Source: Streptomyces venezuelae
GTDB taxonomy: Bacteria > Actinomycetota > Actinomycetes > Streptomycetales > Streptomycetaceae
Assembly (NCBI RefSeq): GCF_008642315.1
Contig: NZ_CP029192.1
Location: 8,370,001-8,434,000 of the forward strand
Direction: 5' to 3'
Length of the DNA stretch: 64,000 nt
The notes under the pieces are model-generated. The model searched no databases. It was not told the origin of the DNA and saw nothing but the letters and a program-made list of their open reading frames with translations. A program made the translations under genes and the position numbers. The first letter of the stretch is position 1; each line of letters starts with the position of its first letter. Shown here piece by piece: positions 27,801 through 34,657 of this stretch.

Positions 27801-28202
27801 CGCGTCGAGCAGCGCGTCCGCCGGGACGGGGGTGACCCCGTCCGGCAGGCCGTGCCGTAACGCGTCGTCGTGCACGAGGAGCCGGGCACCGGAGTCGTCG
27901 AGGATGTGCCCGAGGCGGTCGGCGGGGCTCAGCCGGTCGGCGGGGACGACACGGGCACCGAGCCGGAGCACGCCCAGCATGACGCAGACGAGCTGCCACG
28001 ATCGGGGGAGGCCGACGGCGACGGCGTCGCCGGGGCCGATCCCGTGGGCCCGCAGCCCGGCCGCGACGGTGGCGGCGGATGCGTCCACCGCGGTGTGGCT
28101 CAGGGTGCGGTCGCCGTCGACGACTGCGGGGGCCGTGGGGGTGCGCAGGCTCTGTTCGTACACCGCGCGGGCCAGGCCGGCGGAACGGGATGAGGTGTGC
28201 AT
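18885..28202 (-). CDS. Hybrid NRPS-PKS: A-T-C-A(Pro)-T-KS-KR-ACP-TE, no AT domain
   Basis: This is a 3105-residue assembly line. Domains with approximate residues are: A1 1-500 (SGTTGRPKG near 160), T1 (GGDSLKAL, Ser about 556), C1 610-1050 (HHIAVDGW near 749), A2 1085-1560 (SGSTGRPKG near 1230), T2 (GASSLGLM, about 1615), KS 1673-2080 (TACSSS Cys about 1827, EAHGTGT, GHLGAAAG all intact). A KS linker without AT spans 2080-2300. KR 2310-2700 has GGTGGIG and Ser/Tyr/Asn in YCSSMSA...YDYAAGN, then ACP (GADSLTLL, about 2778) and TE 2850-3105 (GWSFG). The A2 pocket residues read D-V-Q-Y-I-A-H-V-V, the textbook proline code. A1 reads D-A-F-?-L-G-V-T-F, suggesting a hydrophobic, probably branched residue. 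Predicted chemistry: dipeptide ending in proline, one malonyl extension by a trans AT, ketoreduction, release. The ATG at 28202 overlaps the upstream stop (TGATG). Confidence 0.95.
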   Translation of the reverse strand: MHTSSRSAGLARAVYEQSLRTPTAPAVVDGDRTLSHTAVDASAATVAAGLRAHGIGPGDAVAVGLPRSWQLVCVMLGVLRLGARVVPADRLSPADRLGHILDDSGARLLVHDDALRHGLPDGVTPVPADALLDAPVDTADGPPPADPAPASFTFYTSGTTGRPKGVEVRDAGILRLADPAFLPDSQGARFACLSNPAFDALSFEVWVPLLTGGCCVILADEDVQSPDRLAAVLRRERVHTAFVTTALFNAVVDTEPSCFSGLTELLVGGEQLNAPLIRHWYRHNAAPGSRTRLHNVYGPTECTTFALHHPVPRDFDGSVVPLGRALPETGMALVAPGTIRPAAPGEDAELLLSGAGVAAGYRNLPEETDRRFVTLPGDDGTRTTYYRTGDLVRRSADGDLTYVGRADRQVKVRGFRIEPGEVERHIAEHPSVRQVYVCAHRDGRGGPAELLAYLVAEQGLTWAEFEGHLAAGLPGYMRPHHLHRVPALPLTANGKVDEAVLRASAGAPWRPEAASQPAATAPGHADEPLRVVLDLAGEILGVPEPRPEDRWIACGGDSLKALRLRHEIRRRLHCEVTAHRVLHGDLADVAAAVREALADSAPALPQATAAGALSGPATGEQERLWFLRQRSPDSRAYDVRLAFAVSGPVRQDALRTALAALVARHPALRTGFAATAEGLRQRMGEPYDPWTTASEDADGDGDGDSDGRHDPEDAFFSVPFDLAVPRMLRACWLPSGGGGTLLLHLHHIAVDGWSVNVLLRDLSAGYAAAVEGAPVLTGSAGAPTPLDFADWQRSWHASEAYATQREELSAVYADDSPGPRATAQPLPLPRSGRGPAGRLLLDPLDAGGRAALDRLCGELGLTRFELLAGVYAWALYGVTGLTGLRVAAPVAHRPVREFADSVGMFANTVLLPLSVDPRAAVRDEVMRTAAVVRALLAHQDVALTDALAARSHTAADDSPFDFLLVLENTDYDSLALPGCAARPLWPVPAEAKCAVTLTVVERPEGLECLWEYADDRLDAERAAALARLFREGLAALSANPGTTPAELVAPYRDTLPEPGRGAPAEPPWTTVAEGFAHQAARTPAAPALRTATGTVDYATLDRYAAALATELTTTLRLPDAYEQGHVALFLPPSVEHVVALLALARLNLTAVPLDPSYPPALLRQVLEQTAPLCVLLPPGGGAAFDGLAAGDVPRMQVELSETDTAADGAGPLLPAHRATRPLYTLFTSGSTGRPKGVRVFDRTLSNLLHWQSGPGGLGTPALTQQFSMLSFDVSFQEVFGTLCTGGCLRLIDPALRRNVPALLDQMESEGIERLFLPYVALQLLAEHAVHLGRHPSRLREVITAGEQLVCTEAVRRWFAGMPGSRLFNHYGPTETHVVSGLCLDGDPADWPDRPAIGHAVSGAVLRVVDEADLPVPPGGVGELLIGGVTDEPCYLGETPLNEERFVRLPGDGLFYRSGDRARFDHDGLLHCLGRADDQIKLSGHRLEPGQVEAALLRHEAVVGAVVGVDGASLVACLECRGTAPTPAELRTHLAGLLPGHIRVERFRVMERLPRTPSGKLDREAALGAPGRDPAGTTGRGTRAPSAREAHLVAVFEEVTGLPIAPDQTYFEAGASSLGLMRFHLRCTAGLGLRFTVADLFEHVTPRELAGFLDRSEPGPAAVPAAAPPVADDRVAVVGLAVRAPGAPDLAAFWDLVVAGRSGIEHFDAADGLVGARSQLDGMLDFDPARFGISRQEARLMDPQQRQLLMTCVEALAHAGIADPGAARTGLVAGAGENTYFRAMLRDTDPAALPDDFQLALHHEKDFLATKVAFHLGLSGPAFAGQTACSSSLVAVHLAASLLRLGDADVMLAGGVLVDAELTDGYRYRPQHIFSADGHCRPFSDDAGGTVGGSGAGVLVLKTLARARRDGDTVYAVISGSAVNNDGAAKLSYSAPSLAGQREVIRSALARSGRTGADVAYVEAHGTGTRLGDPVEAGALRQALGVAEPDRCALSSVKSQIGHLGAAAGVVGLIRAVLAVHHGRIPPTRDFRALNPEIGPDPAPFYVPTQVLPWPEGRERVAAVSSFGIGGTNAHVIVEAAAPSTHPAPREAADSEVVPLVVLSGVSEAQLAADAERVAAHLTDRPDRYARTLRHLQAGRPQGSLRAAAVCHDAAAAVAWLRTAAATATRPEPVPGPALETRGRPAADLAAHWLTGRTLAWPDGPAQPPWDFPAPAFDLAPYDCRRAEPRLPAPRSADAKATPDTVAIPARLPETEWLHQPQWTRLRRAATGAPEPCARTMVVVADGPADGPAPLALASGHRRVVWVRAAEHFARPEPDRFEADPADPGQLRRILHALAEEGRAEVDWLHTLPLGIDGPLGDKALDRAVWACLDTPAAVVQALRTAPPELTVRPWWLSCGARPVLGAVTRPEGALLAGVTEVAPQEGGPDGHWVDVEAPDDWAPQVSALLSASAAASPPRHLTLRDGFWWEQVTLPVRAGDPDSVTARPMNGDHVVLGGTGGIGTALATWLLEHTGGRVLLLSRNPRLPAELTPWTDRVDLVEADLAVTPPKDVAALIAARTTALACVVHAVGVPAGGLLSRREPGRAHTAHTAKARGALVVELLVEQFRPDVAVYCSSMSAQFGGVGQYDYAAGNALLDAFAQYDGDGTDRTDETDGAGGTARIGIGWDVWSEAGMALRAPRGDSRHQAHLGVGLTVAEGLRTFARALELRLPHVFVSTTDLEQSRVFYAGPAPGTPRPPRQETAPTERPGELLADWARAALDIEDLAPDTSLYDLGADSLTLLDLIEKIDQRFGVELDLASLSHRASIAEIEALLAEERGEPSSRGGTADTYPDMHAAAVRADDRHTDEVAVEVWQEGTGNDVVCLVHPVGGDIQSYRALVAALGPVPTVALIADPGLRQNAPAGSSGWTLRERARRYASAVRARFPESTWCLHLAGWSFGAWVAAEMAAVAETAGRPAGSLHLVDPPPPGSGPVFEAYDDTQLSAVFAAELGVAGDGRAGQQARAYADRLARCCRANLRSLAAHEVPRIDATPTRLWQAEHPFAGLPALGSPAEQRARWRSHLPDSTEWGVLATDHYGVVRQPHAGTIAEAINAGITTGARHT
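26083..26119. repeat. 6-bp microsatellite inside the C domain of the hybrid synthetase
   Basis: The plus strand carries a run of near-perfect CCGTCT hexamers. In the gene it encodes the acidic low-complexity insert DADGDGDGDSDG within the condensation domain, upstream of the HHxxxDG motif. A similar GTC-rich stretch (about 20236-20272) encodes DGDGTDRTDETDG next to the KR catalytic Tyr-Asn region. Confidence 0.75.
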
Positions 28203-31200
28203 CAGTCCTCGGTCGGTGCAGTCGGTGCAGTCGGTGCAGTCGGTGCAGTCGGTGCAGTCGCAGAGGTGCGGGTGCCCGTAGGGGCAGGCTCCGTCGAGGT
28301 GGCGGCGGGCGGCGCGGGCCGGTCGAGCCGCTCCGCGACCAGGCCGGCGATCAGCGGGATCCGCTCGCCCTCCAGGACGTCCCAGTGGCCGCCGTCGACG
28401 ACCTCCACGGTGAGTCCCGCACCGGCACGGTCGAGCCAGAACCGCCGCAGTGCCTCGCCGGCGGCCTCGGGGTCGGAGCCGTCCGCCACCTCTGCCTCCG
28501 CGGCCTGCACGAGGAGCAGCGGAGCCTTCGAGGGCCCCGGCACGTAGTCGCCGGCGGCCTCACGGTTGAGGTTGTAGATGCGGAAGTACCGGTCGACCTG
28601 CGCGTCGTCGATCCCTGGGTACATGCCGTTGAAACGGACCAGCTTGTCGCGGAACTCGGCGGCGTCGACCGGCGCGAACCGCTGCCGCTCCGCCGGGTCG
28701 TCCGTCCCGTGCGTGTCGAGCAGCACCACGGACACCTCGCGGTGCCCGGCGTCCGCGAGCCGCCGCCCCATCTCGTGCGCGACGAGACCTCCGAAGGAGA
28801 GACCGAGGATCACCAGGGATTCGTCCGGCTCGGGTCGCAGCAGCGTCAGGTAGTGCTCCGCCATCTCCTCCACCGACCGCAGCGGCTCCTCGCCGGGGTC
28901 GATGCCGCGGGCCTGGATCCCCTGCACGTGGATGCCGTCGGGCAGGGCGCCCGCCAGCGGGAGATAGCAGAAGGCGGTGCCACCCGCCGGGTGGACGCAG
29001 ACCACCCGGCGTCCGCCCCCGCCCGCCCTGATCTCGACGAGCCCGTTGTCGGGCGTCACCGGCGTCTGCCCGCGCAGCCGCGCGGCCAGCCGCTCGATGG
29101 TCGGGTACTGCAGGACGTCGCGGGTCGGCAGCGTCCGGCCGAACTCCTCCCGGATCAGGTGCGCCACCTTGATCGCGGACAGTGAGGTGCCGCCCACGGC
29201 GAAGAAGTCGTCGGTGATGCCGATGTCGCGGTGCAGCAGTACCCGGCGCCAGATGCGGTACAGCGCCATTTCGAGCCGGTCGCGCGGCGCCAGGGTGTTG
29301 ACCTGGTCGGACCGCGACGCGCGGGCACGTCCGAGGACTTCCCCGCGGTCGAGCTTTCCGCTGCGGTTCAGCGGCAGCCGCGGGAACTCGGCGAAGAGCG
29401 ACGGAATCATGTACTCGGGCAGCCGCTCGGCGAGCGCGGCGCGCCACTGAGTGGGGGTGGACTCGGGGGCGTCACCCCGGCCGATGCCCGCGACCAGACA
29501 CAGCTCCCCGGCCTCGTCCCGGTCGGCGAGGACGGCCGCCTCCTGGACGCCGGGCAGCTCCCGCAGCGCCGCCGCGACCTCGCCGGGCTCGATGCGGAAC
29601 CCGCGCAGCTTGACCTGGTCGTCGGCGCGCCCCACGAACTCGTAGGACCCGTCATGCAGTCGGCGTGCCAGGTCGCCCGTGCGGTAGACCCGCTCGCCCG
29701 GTACGAACGGGTCCGCCAGGAAGCGCTCCTCGGTCAGGTCGGGCCGGTTGAGGTATCCCTGGGTGACGCCGGCCCCGCCGACGTACAGCTCTCCGACGAC
29801 CCCGGGAGGCACCGGTTCACGGCGCCGGTCGAGGAGGTAGATCCGGGTGTTGTCGACCGGCCGTCCGATGGGGGAGCGGCGGTCCAGGTCCCCCGGGTCG
29901 TTGTGGGTGATGCTGTAGACGGTGGTCTCGGTCGGCCCGTAGACGTAGCAGACGCGCAGACCGGGGAGTGCCTCGCAGAGCCGCCACAGCGCACGCTCCG
30001 GCAACGGTTCGGCGCCCGTCGCCAGCTGACGCAGCGACAGGCCTTCGAGGCGTGCGCCCGGATCCTCGTCGATCCAGGAGATGTACGAGGCGGGCAGCCA
30101 CGCGTGCGCGATCCGGTGCTCCCGCATCCAGTCGAGCAGCGCCTCGGGGTCGCCCCGGCGTTCCTCGGGCACGAGATGCAGTACGCCACCGGTGGTCGGC
30201 GGCAGGAACAGTTCGTGCACGGACGCGTCGAAGCCGAAGCTGGCCCACGCGGAGGACGGCTCGCCGGGCAGGGCTCCGTAGGCGTGGAGCCAGTTCTCCA
30301 GCAGGTTGGCGATGTTGCCGTGGGTCGCGGCCACGCCCTTCGGGCGGCCGGTCGACCCGGACGTGTAGATGACGTACGCGAGCTGCGACGGCGTGGGCAG
30401 CCGCGCGGGCGCGTCGTCGCGTCCGCCCTCGGCCTCCACCTCGGTCAACTGCGCCCAGTCGCCCGGCGGGTCCGCCACGTCGCCGAGCACCAGGGCGGGC
30501 GCGGCCTCCTCGACGATCGCCCGGAGCCGGCCGTGGGGCTGTCCGGCGTCCAGCGGCAGATATGCGGCGCCGGCCTTCAGGACGCCCCACATGCCGACGA
30601 CGAACTCCGCCGTACGCCCGCAGTGCAGGCCGACGACCTGTCCGGGCCGTACGCCCCGGGCGAGCAGGGCGTGCGCGAGACGGTTGGCCCGCCGGTCCAG
30701 TTCGGCGTACGTCAGTCGCGTACCGCCGCTGACCAGCGCCGGTTCGTCGGGCCGCAGACGCACCTGTTCGGCGAACCGCTCGACGGGCCCGACGACAGGA
30801 CCCGACGTGACCCGCCCGCGCCCCTCGGCGAGCAGCGCGGCGCGTTCGTCGTGGTCGAGCAGCTCGTACGCGGTGATCTCGCGTTCGGGTTCCATGACCA
30901 GCTGCTCCAGCACGCGCGTGAAGTAGCGGACGAACCGCTCGACCGTGTCGTGGTCGAACAGGGCGCGGGCGTAGTCGAGATGCCCGACGACGCCGCCGTC
31001 CTCCCGGTGCAGGATCAGCGTGAGGTCGAACTTCGCGGGGGCGTGCGGGATGTCGAGGGTCTCGACCCGGACCCCGGGAAGCCGGAGCCAGCCGCGGAAG
31101 GTGATGCCCCAGGCGAACATCGTCTGGAACAGCGGGCTGTGGGAGAGGCTGCGATGCGGGTTCACCGCGTTCACCACCCGCTCGAAGGGCAGCTCCTGGT

Positions 31201-32185
31201 GGTCGAGCGCCTCGCGCAGCACCGCGCGCACCCGCCCGAGCGCCTCGGTGCCCGTCGGATCGCCGGACAGATCGGCGCGTATCGCGAGGGAGTTGGAGAA
31301 GAATCCGATCAGGCGCTCGTCCTCCGGCCGGCGCCGCCCCGCGACCGGAATGCCGACGACCGTGTCCGCCTCCCCGGAGAGCAGGCTCAGAAGCACGTGC
31401 CAGCCCGTGAGGACGGCGGTGAACAACGTGCCGTCCTGCGCCCGTGCGGCGCTCTCCAACGTCTCGGTGAGCGCGGGGGAGAGGCGGACCGGGACGCGGC
31501 CGCCGGTGTGGTCCTGGAGCATCGGGCGCGGCCGGTCGGCGGGCAGGGCGAGCAGCGCCGGGGCGTCCGCCAACTGCTCGCGCCAGTAGTCGGCCTGCGC
31601 TTCGGCCTCCTCGCCCCCGACCCACGCGTGCTGGCGCGCGGCATGGTCGACGAACTGGGCGGGCAGTGGCGGCAGCGGGTCCGGCTCGCCGCGCAGCAGG
31701 GCGGCGTAGACGGTGCTCACCTCGGTCAGCAGGAGCCCCACCGACAGGCCGTCGTGGATGGAGTGGTGCAGCGTCAGGAGGAGCGCGTGCCGGTCGGGTG
31801 CGAGCGTGAGGAGCTGCCCCCGGGCGAGCGGCCCTGCCCCGAGGTCGAAGGGGGTCTCGCACTCCTCCCGCTGCCGGGCGATGAGCAGTTCGTCGCTGTC
31901 CTGCCGACCCGACAGATCCTCCGAACGCAGCGCGAACCCGGCATCGGGCGGCGCGATGTCCTGCCGCGCCTCGCCCTCCACCGGCACGAATCGGGTGCGC
32001 AGCGTCTCGTGCCGTGCGACGACGGTGTCGAGGGCGCGTGCGAGCAGCGAGCGGTCCAGGTCTCCCTCGATGAGGTAGGCCAACTGCTCGTTGTACGCGG
32101 CGTTGGAGCCCTCGGCCTGCGCCAGCGCCCACAGACGCTGCTGACCGAAGGAGGACACGGGGTGGGGGGTGCGTATCGCCGTCAA
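28202..32185 (-). CDS. NRPS module C-A-T-TE
   Basis: This single-module synthetase has about 1327 residues. Domains are C 1-430 (SFGQQRLWALAQAEG, HHSIHDG near 143), A 460-930 (SGSTGRPKG near 612, YGPTETTV, GRADDQVKLRGFRIE), T (GGTSLSAIK, Ser about 1000) and TE 1060-1300 (GLSFGG near 1129, GGHWDV). The A-domain pocket reads D-A-H-S-L-T-V-V-Y: Asp235 indicates an alpha-amino acid, but the rest matches no code I know. The start is uncertain. TTG 32185 has a GAAGGA site and begins just before the C domain; ATG 32344 would add a repetitive Ala/Arg-rich leader. The tail ends in Ala-Pro-Thr repeats. It is the first cluster gene and overlaps the hybrid gene. Confidence 0.9.
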   Translation of the reverse strand: MTAIRTPHPVSSFGQQRLWALAQAEGSNAAYNEQLAYLIEGDLDRSLLARALDTVVARHETLRTRFVPVEGEARQDIAPPDAGFALRSEDLSGRQDSDELLIARQREECETPFDLGAGPLARGQLLTLAPDRHALLLTLHHSIHDGLSVGLLLTEVSTVYAALLRGEPDPLPPLPAQFVDHAARQHAWVGGEEAEAQADYWREQLADAPALLALPADRPRPMLQDHTGGRVPVRLSPALTETLESAARAQDGTLFTAVLTGWHVLLSLLSGEADTVVGIPVAGRRRPEDERLIGFFSNSLAIRADLSGDPTGTEALGRVRAVLREALDHQELPFERVVNAVNPHRSLSHSPLFQTMFAWGITFRGWLRLPGVRVETLDIPHAPAKFDLTLILHREDGGVVGHLDYARALFDHDTVERFVRYFTRVLEQLVMEPEREITAYELLDHDERAALLAEGRGRVTSGPVVGPVERFAEQVRLRPDEPALVSGGTRLTYAELDRRANRLAHALLARGVRPGQVVGLHCGRTAEFVVGMWGVLKAGAAYLPLDAGQPHGRLRAIVEEAAPALVLGDVADPPGDWAQLTEVEAEGGRDDAPARLPTPSQLAYVIYTSGSTGRPKGVAATHGNIANLLENWLHAYGALPGEPSSAWASFGFDASVHELFLPPTTGGVLHLVPEERRGDPEALLDWMREHRIAHAWLPASYISWIDEDPGARLEGLSLRQLATGAEPLPERALWRLCEALPGLRVCYVYGPTETTVYSITHNDPGDLDRRSPIGRPVDNTRIYLLDRRREPVPPGVVGELYVGGAGVTQGYLNRPDLTEERFLADPFVPGERVYRTGDLARRLHDGSYEFVGRADDQVKLRGFRIEPGEVAAALRELPGVQEAAVLADRDEAGELCLVAGIGRGDAPESTPTQWRAALAERLPEYMIPSLFAEFPRLPLNRSGKLDRGEVLGRARASRSDQVNTLAPRDRLEMALYRIWRRVLLHRDIGITDDFFAVGGTSLSAIKVAHLIREEFGRTLPTRDVLQYPTIERLAARLRGQTPVTPDNGLVEIRAGGGGRRVVCVHPAGGTAFCYLPLAGALPDGIHVQGIQARGIDPGEEPLRSVEEMAEHYLTLLRPEPDESLVILGLSFGGLVAHEMGRRLADAGHREVSVVLLDTHGTDDPAERQRFAPVDAAEFRDKLVRFNGMYPGIDDAQVDRYFRIYNLNREAAGDYVPGPSKAPLLLVQAAEAEVADGSDPEAAGEALRRFWLDRAGAGLTVEVVDGGHWDVLEGERIPLIAGLVAERLDRPAPPAATSTEPAPTGTRTSATAPTAPTAPTAPTAPTED
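28212..28256. repeat. Five perfect tandem 9-bp repeats at the 3' end of the NRPS gene
   Basis: GTCGGTGCA is repeated five times without error and followed by a partial copy. On the minus strand it encodes an Ala-Pro-Thr repeat that forms the last residues of the C-A-T-TE protein. Being a multiple of three, copy-number change would keep the frame. The array ends 10 bp from the start codon of the next gene. Confidence 0.95.
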
Positions 32186-32839
32186 GGAGCGGTCCTTCTG
32201 CCGTGAGGTGAACGATCGATGCCGACGAGAGCCCGGGCGCGGCGTCGCCGCGGGGCGGGTGAGGCTGGTGAGGTGGAGGAGGGGAACGGCGCGTGCGGCG
32301 CGTGCGGCGCGGGCACAATCGCAGCGCATCGCATCGCGAGCCATCGTCAGGCCTGGTCAGAGGGTCAGGGGGTCCGGCCAGCCACCATCATTCGCCCCGC
32401 TTCTTCCCTGTGTCAACGGGCGCCTGAGGCCCGATTGGTGCCCGTTTGGGCACTCCGGACAGCAACCCGGGCATCGAGGACGACCCTTCGGGCACGGACG
32501 CCGCGCATCCCGCTCCGGACGGGCGACGCGCTCGACCCTCGCGTGGCGTGATGCCACATGGTCCGGGCATGGAGGAGCGTTCGAGGACCGGTCCTCTTGG
32601 CTTCCCCCGTTGGCCGTCCGCCCGTTGGCCGTCGACGCTCCACCAAGACTCTGGCATGCGTGACGTCCCGGACGGGGGCGCCTCCCGGCCAGGCGTTATC
32701 CTGTGGCCGCGGCCGACGACATAGCCCGTATCCAGCGGCTTTCCTGTGCGAAACGGTCGCAGCGGGCCATGTCTTGCATCACATGCATATCGCGCAAGTC
32801 GCGCACAACGCCGATCACGTATCCGAAGAAAGCTGGGTT
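32186..32839. promoter_or_regulatory. Divergent region between the NRPS cluster and glutaminase
   Basis: This stretch must hold the promoters of both units. It includes three tandem copies of a 9-mer (32288-32314, GGCGCGTGC) that would encode Ala-Arg repeats if the NRPS gene started at 32344. A 13-bp direct repeat CCCGTTGGCCGTC also occurs at 32606-32618 and 32621-32633. No regulator, MbtH gene or other convincing coding region was found. Confidence 0.45.
32288..32314. repeat. Three tandem 9-bp repeats near the 5' end of the NRPS gene
   Basis: Units 32288-32296, 32297-32305 and 32306-32314 are GGCGCGTGC, GGCGCGTGC, GGCGCGGGC. The gene thus has 9-mer arrays at both ends. Whether this one is translated depends on the start codon. 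Confidence 0.8.
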
Positions 32840-33751
32840 GTGGATTACCAGGCCGTTCTCGAAGAAGTCGCCGCCTTCGCCCGGCCCCTGGTGGGCCGCG
32901 GTCAGGTCGCCGGCTACATCCCGGCGCTCGCGGACGTGGACGCCGAGCGTTTCGGGATCGCGGTCGCCGATGTCGACGGCGAGGTGCACGGCGTGGGGGA
33001 CTGGCAGGAACCGTTCTCCGTCCAGTCCATCTCGAAGGCGTTCAGCCTCGCGCTGGTGCTGGCGGAGGGCGGTGACCGGATCTGGGACCGCGTCGGCACG
33101 GAGCCGTCCGGCAACCCCTTCAACTCGCTGGTCCAGTTGGAGTACGAGAACGGCATCCCGCGCAACCCCTTCATCAACGCGGGTGCGCTGGTCGTCACGG
33201 ACCGGCTGCAGAGTCTCACCGGGGACGCGGGCACGAGGACGCTGGAGTTCCTGCGCGCGGAGAGCGGCAACCCGGACGTCGCCTTCGATCCGGTGGTCGC
33301 GGCCTCGGAGGCCGAGCACGGCGACCGCAACGCCGCCCTCGCCCACTTCATGGCGAGCTACGGCAATCTCGACAACCCCGTGTCCACGGTCCTGGAGCAC
33401 TACTTCCGGCAGTGCGCGATCCGCATGAGCTGCCGCGATCTCGCCCTCTCGGCGGCCTTCCTGGCGCGGCACGGGCTCCGCAACGACGGCACGCGGCTGC
33501 TGCCGCCGCGCGAGGCGAAGCAGGTCAACGCGGTCATGCTCACCTGCGGGACGTACGACGCGGCAGGCAGCTTCGCCTACCGCGTCGGACTGCCGGGCAA
33601 GAGTGGCGTCGGCGGCGGCATCGTCGCCGTGATTCCGGGCCGCTGCACGTTGTGCGTGTGGAGCCCGAGCCTCGATTCGTACGGCAACTCCGTGGCCGGC
33701 GTGGCCGCGCTCGACCACTTCACGACGGTGACGGGCTGGTCGGTGTTCTAG
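32840..33751 (+). CDS. glsA: Glutaminase
   Basis: It hydrolyses L-glutamine to glutamate and ammonia. The serine-dependent beta-lactamase-like fold shows FSVQSISKAF (the SxxK nucleophile motif), SGNPFNSLVQLEYENGIPRNP, FINAGALVV, MSCRDLA and GKSGVGGGIVAV. Starting at GTG 32840 gives 303 residues, the family length. An ATG at 32783 would add 19 residues. It stands alone, divergent from the NRPS cluster. Confidence 0.93.
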   Translation: MDYQAVLEEVAAFARPLVGRGQVAGYIPALADVDAERFGIAVADVDGEVHGVGDWQEPFSVQSISKAFSLALVLAEGGDRIWDRVGTEPSGNPFNSLVQLEYENGIPRNPFINAGALVVTDRLQSLTGDAGTRTLEFLRAESGNPDVAFDPVVAASEAEHGDRNAALAHFMASYGNLDNPVSTVLEHYFRQCAIRMSCRDLALSAAFLARHGLRNDGTRLLPPREAKQVNAVMLTCGTYDAAGSFAYRVGLPGKSGVGGGIVAVIPGRCTLCVWSPSLDSYGNSVAGVAALDHFTTVTGWSVF

Positions 33752-33772
33752 CCCTGATCCTTCGGGCGGGCC

Positions 33773-34552
33773 CTAGGGGAGCGGGCCGTCGTACGGGAGC
33801 AGGTCGGGTCGCTTCGGCGCGCGTCCGTCGCCGGACGAGCGGCCGGTGAGGCGGCGGCCGATCCACGGGCCGAGGTACTGCCTGGCGAACCGGACGTCGG
33901 CGACGCGGCGGGTGGCCCAGCCCGGCGGCACGGCGGCGGGCAGCGGCGTCTGCCAGTCGTCCTCGGGGTCGTAACCGAGCGCCTGCCACACGGCCTCGGC
34001 GATCCTGCGGTGCCCTTCGGCCGTCGGGTGCAGACGGTCCACGTCCCACATGCGCTGGTCGCCGAGTACGGCGGCGCCGTACAGGTCCACGACGATCGCG
34101 CCGTGCCGGGACGCGAGGTCGTCGACGTACGAGTAGAGCTCCTCCATGCGCGGACGGAAACGTTCCATCACCGGGCCGTTCCGTCCCGGGCTGCGCATCA
34201 GGACGAGCTGCTTGCACGAGGGGGCGAGCCGCTCGACGGCCTCTTCCAGCAGGCCGCGGACACGGTTCATGTCGCACTTGGGGCGCAGCGTGTCGTTGAG
34301 GCCGCCGACCAGAGTGACCACGTCGGCCTGCATCGCGGCCGCGAGGTCCACCTGCTCGTCGACGATCTGCCCGATGAGCTTGCCGCGCACGGCCAGGTTC
34401 GCGTAGCGGAAGCCCGGGGTGTGCGCGGCCATCCGGGCGGCGAGGAGGTCGGCCCACCCGCGGTAGGTGCCGTCGGGCAGCAGATCCGACATGCCCTCGG
34501 TGAAGGAGTCGCCCACCGCGACGAGACTGGTGTAGTTAGCATTCATCTGCAT
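33773..34552 (-). CDS. SGNH/GDSL-family hydrolase
   Basis: This 259-residue lipase/esterase-like enzyme shows block I VAVGDSFTEGMSD with the nucleophilic Ser, block II Gly in NLAVRGKLIG, block III Asn in GGLNDTL and block V DRLHPTAEGH with Asp and His. No signal peptide is seen, so it is probably cytoplasmic. The C-terminal 70 residues after the catalytic His are basic and Pro-rich. The start at ATG 34552 or 34546 is not decided by a ribosome site. Substrate unknown. Confidence 0.9.
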   Translation of the reverse strand: MQMNANYTSLVAVGDSFTEGMSDLLPDGTYRGWADLLAARMAAHTPGFRYANLAVRGKLIGQIVDEQVDLAAAMQADVVTLVGGLNDTLRPKCDMNRVRGLLEEAVERLAPSCKQLVLMRSPGRNGPVMERFRPRMEELYSYVDDLASRHGAIVVDLYGAAVLGDQRMWDVDRLHPTAEGHRRIAEAVWQALGYDPEDDWQTPLPAAVPPGWATRRVADVRFARQYLGPWIGRRLTGRSSGDGRAPKRPDLLPYDGPLP

Positions 34553-34657
34553 GGCAGAGACGATCGTAACCTGGCGCCCCGGCCGGTGGATCTGGGCAGC
34601 GTGGCCCGACGGCGGTATGTCATAGGCACGCCGTCGTCACGAGAGAGCGAGCCCGCC

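Noticed and set aside
24201..27860. Long open frame (1219 codons) on the plus strand
   Set aside because: Antisense shadow of the hybrid NRPS-PKS gene. The translation is Arg/Gly/Val-rich low complexity with no domain. High GC leaves opposite frames open.
29231..32206. Long open frame (991 codons) on the plus strand
   Set aside because: Antisense to the C-A-T-TE NRPS, with no recognisable motif and a composition typical of a GC-driven shadow.
17970..32839. Cluster-associated MbtH, phosphopantetheinyl transferase, regulator or export gene
   Set aside because: Searched for in the flanks, but none was found in the window, so they are not reported.
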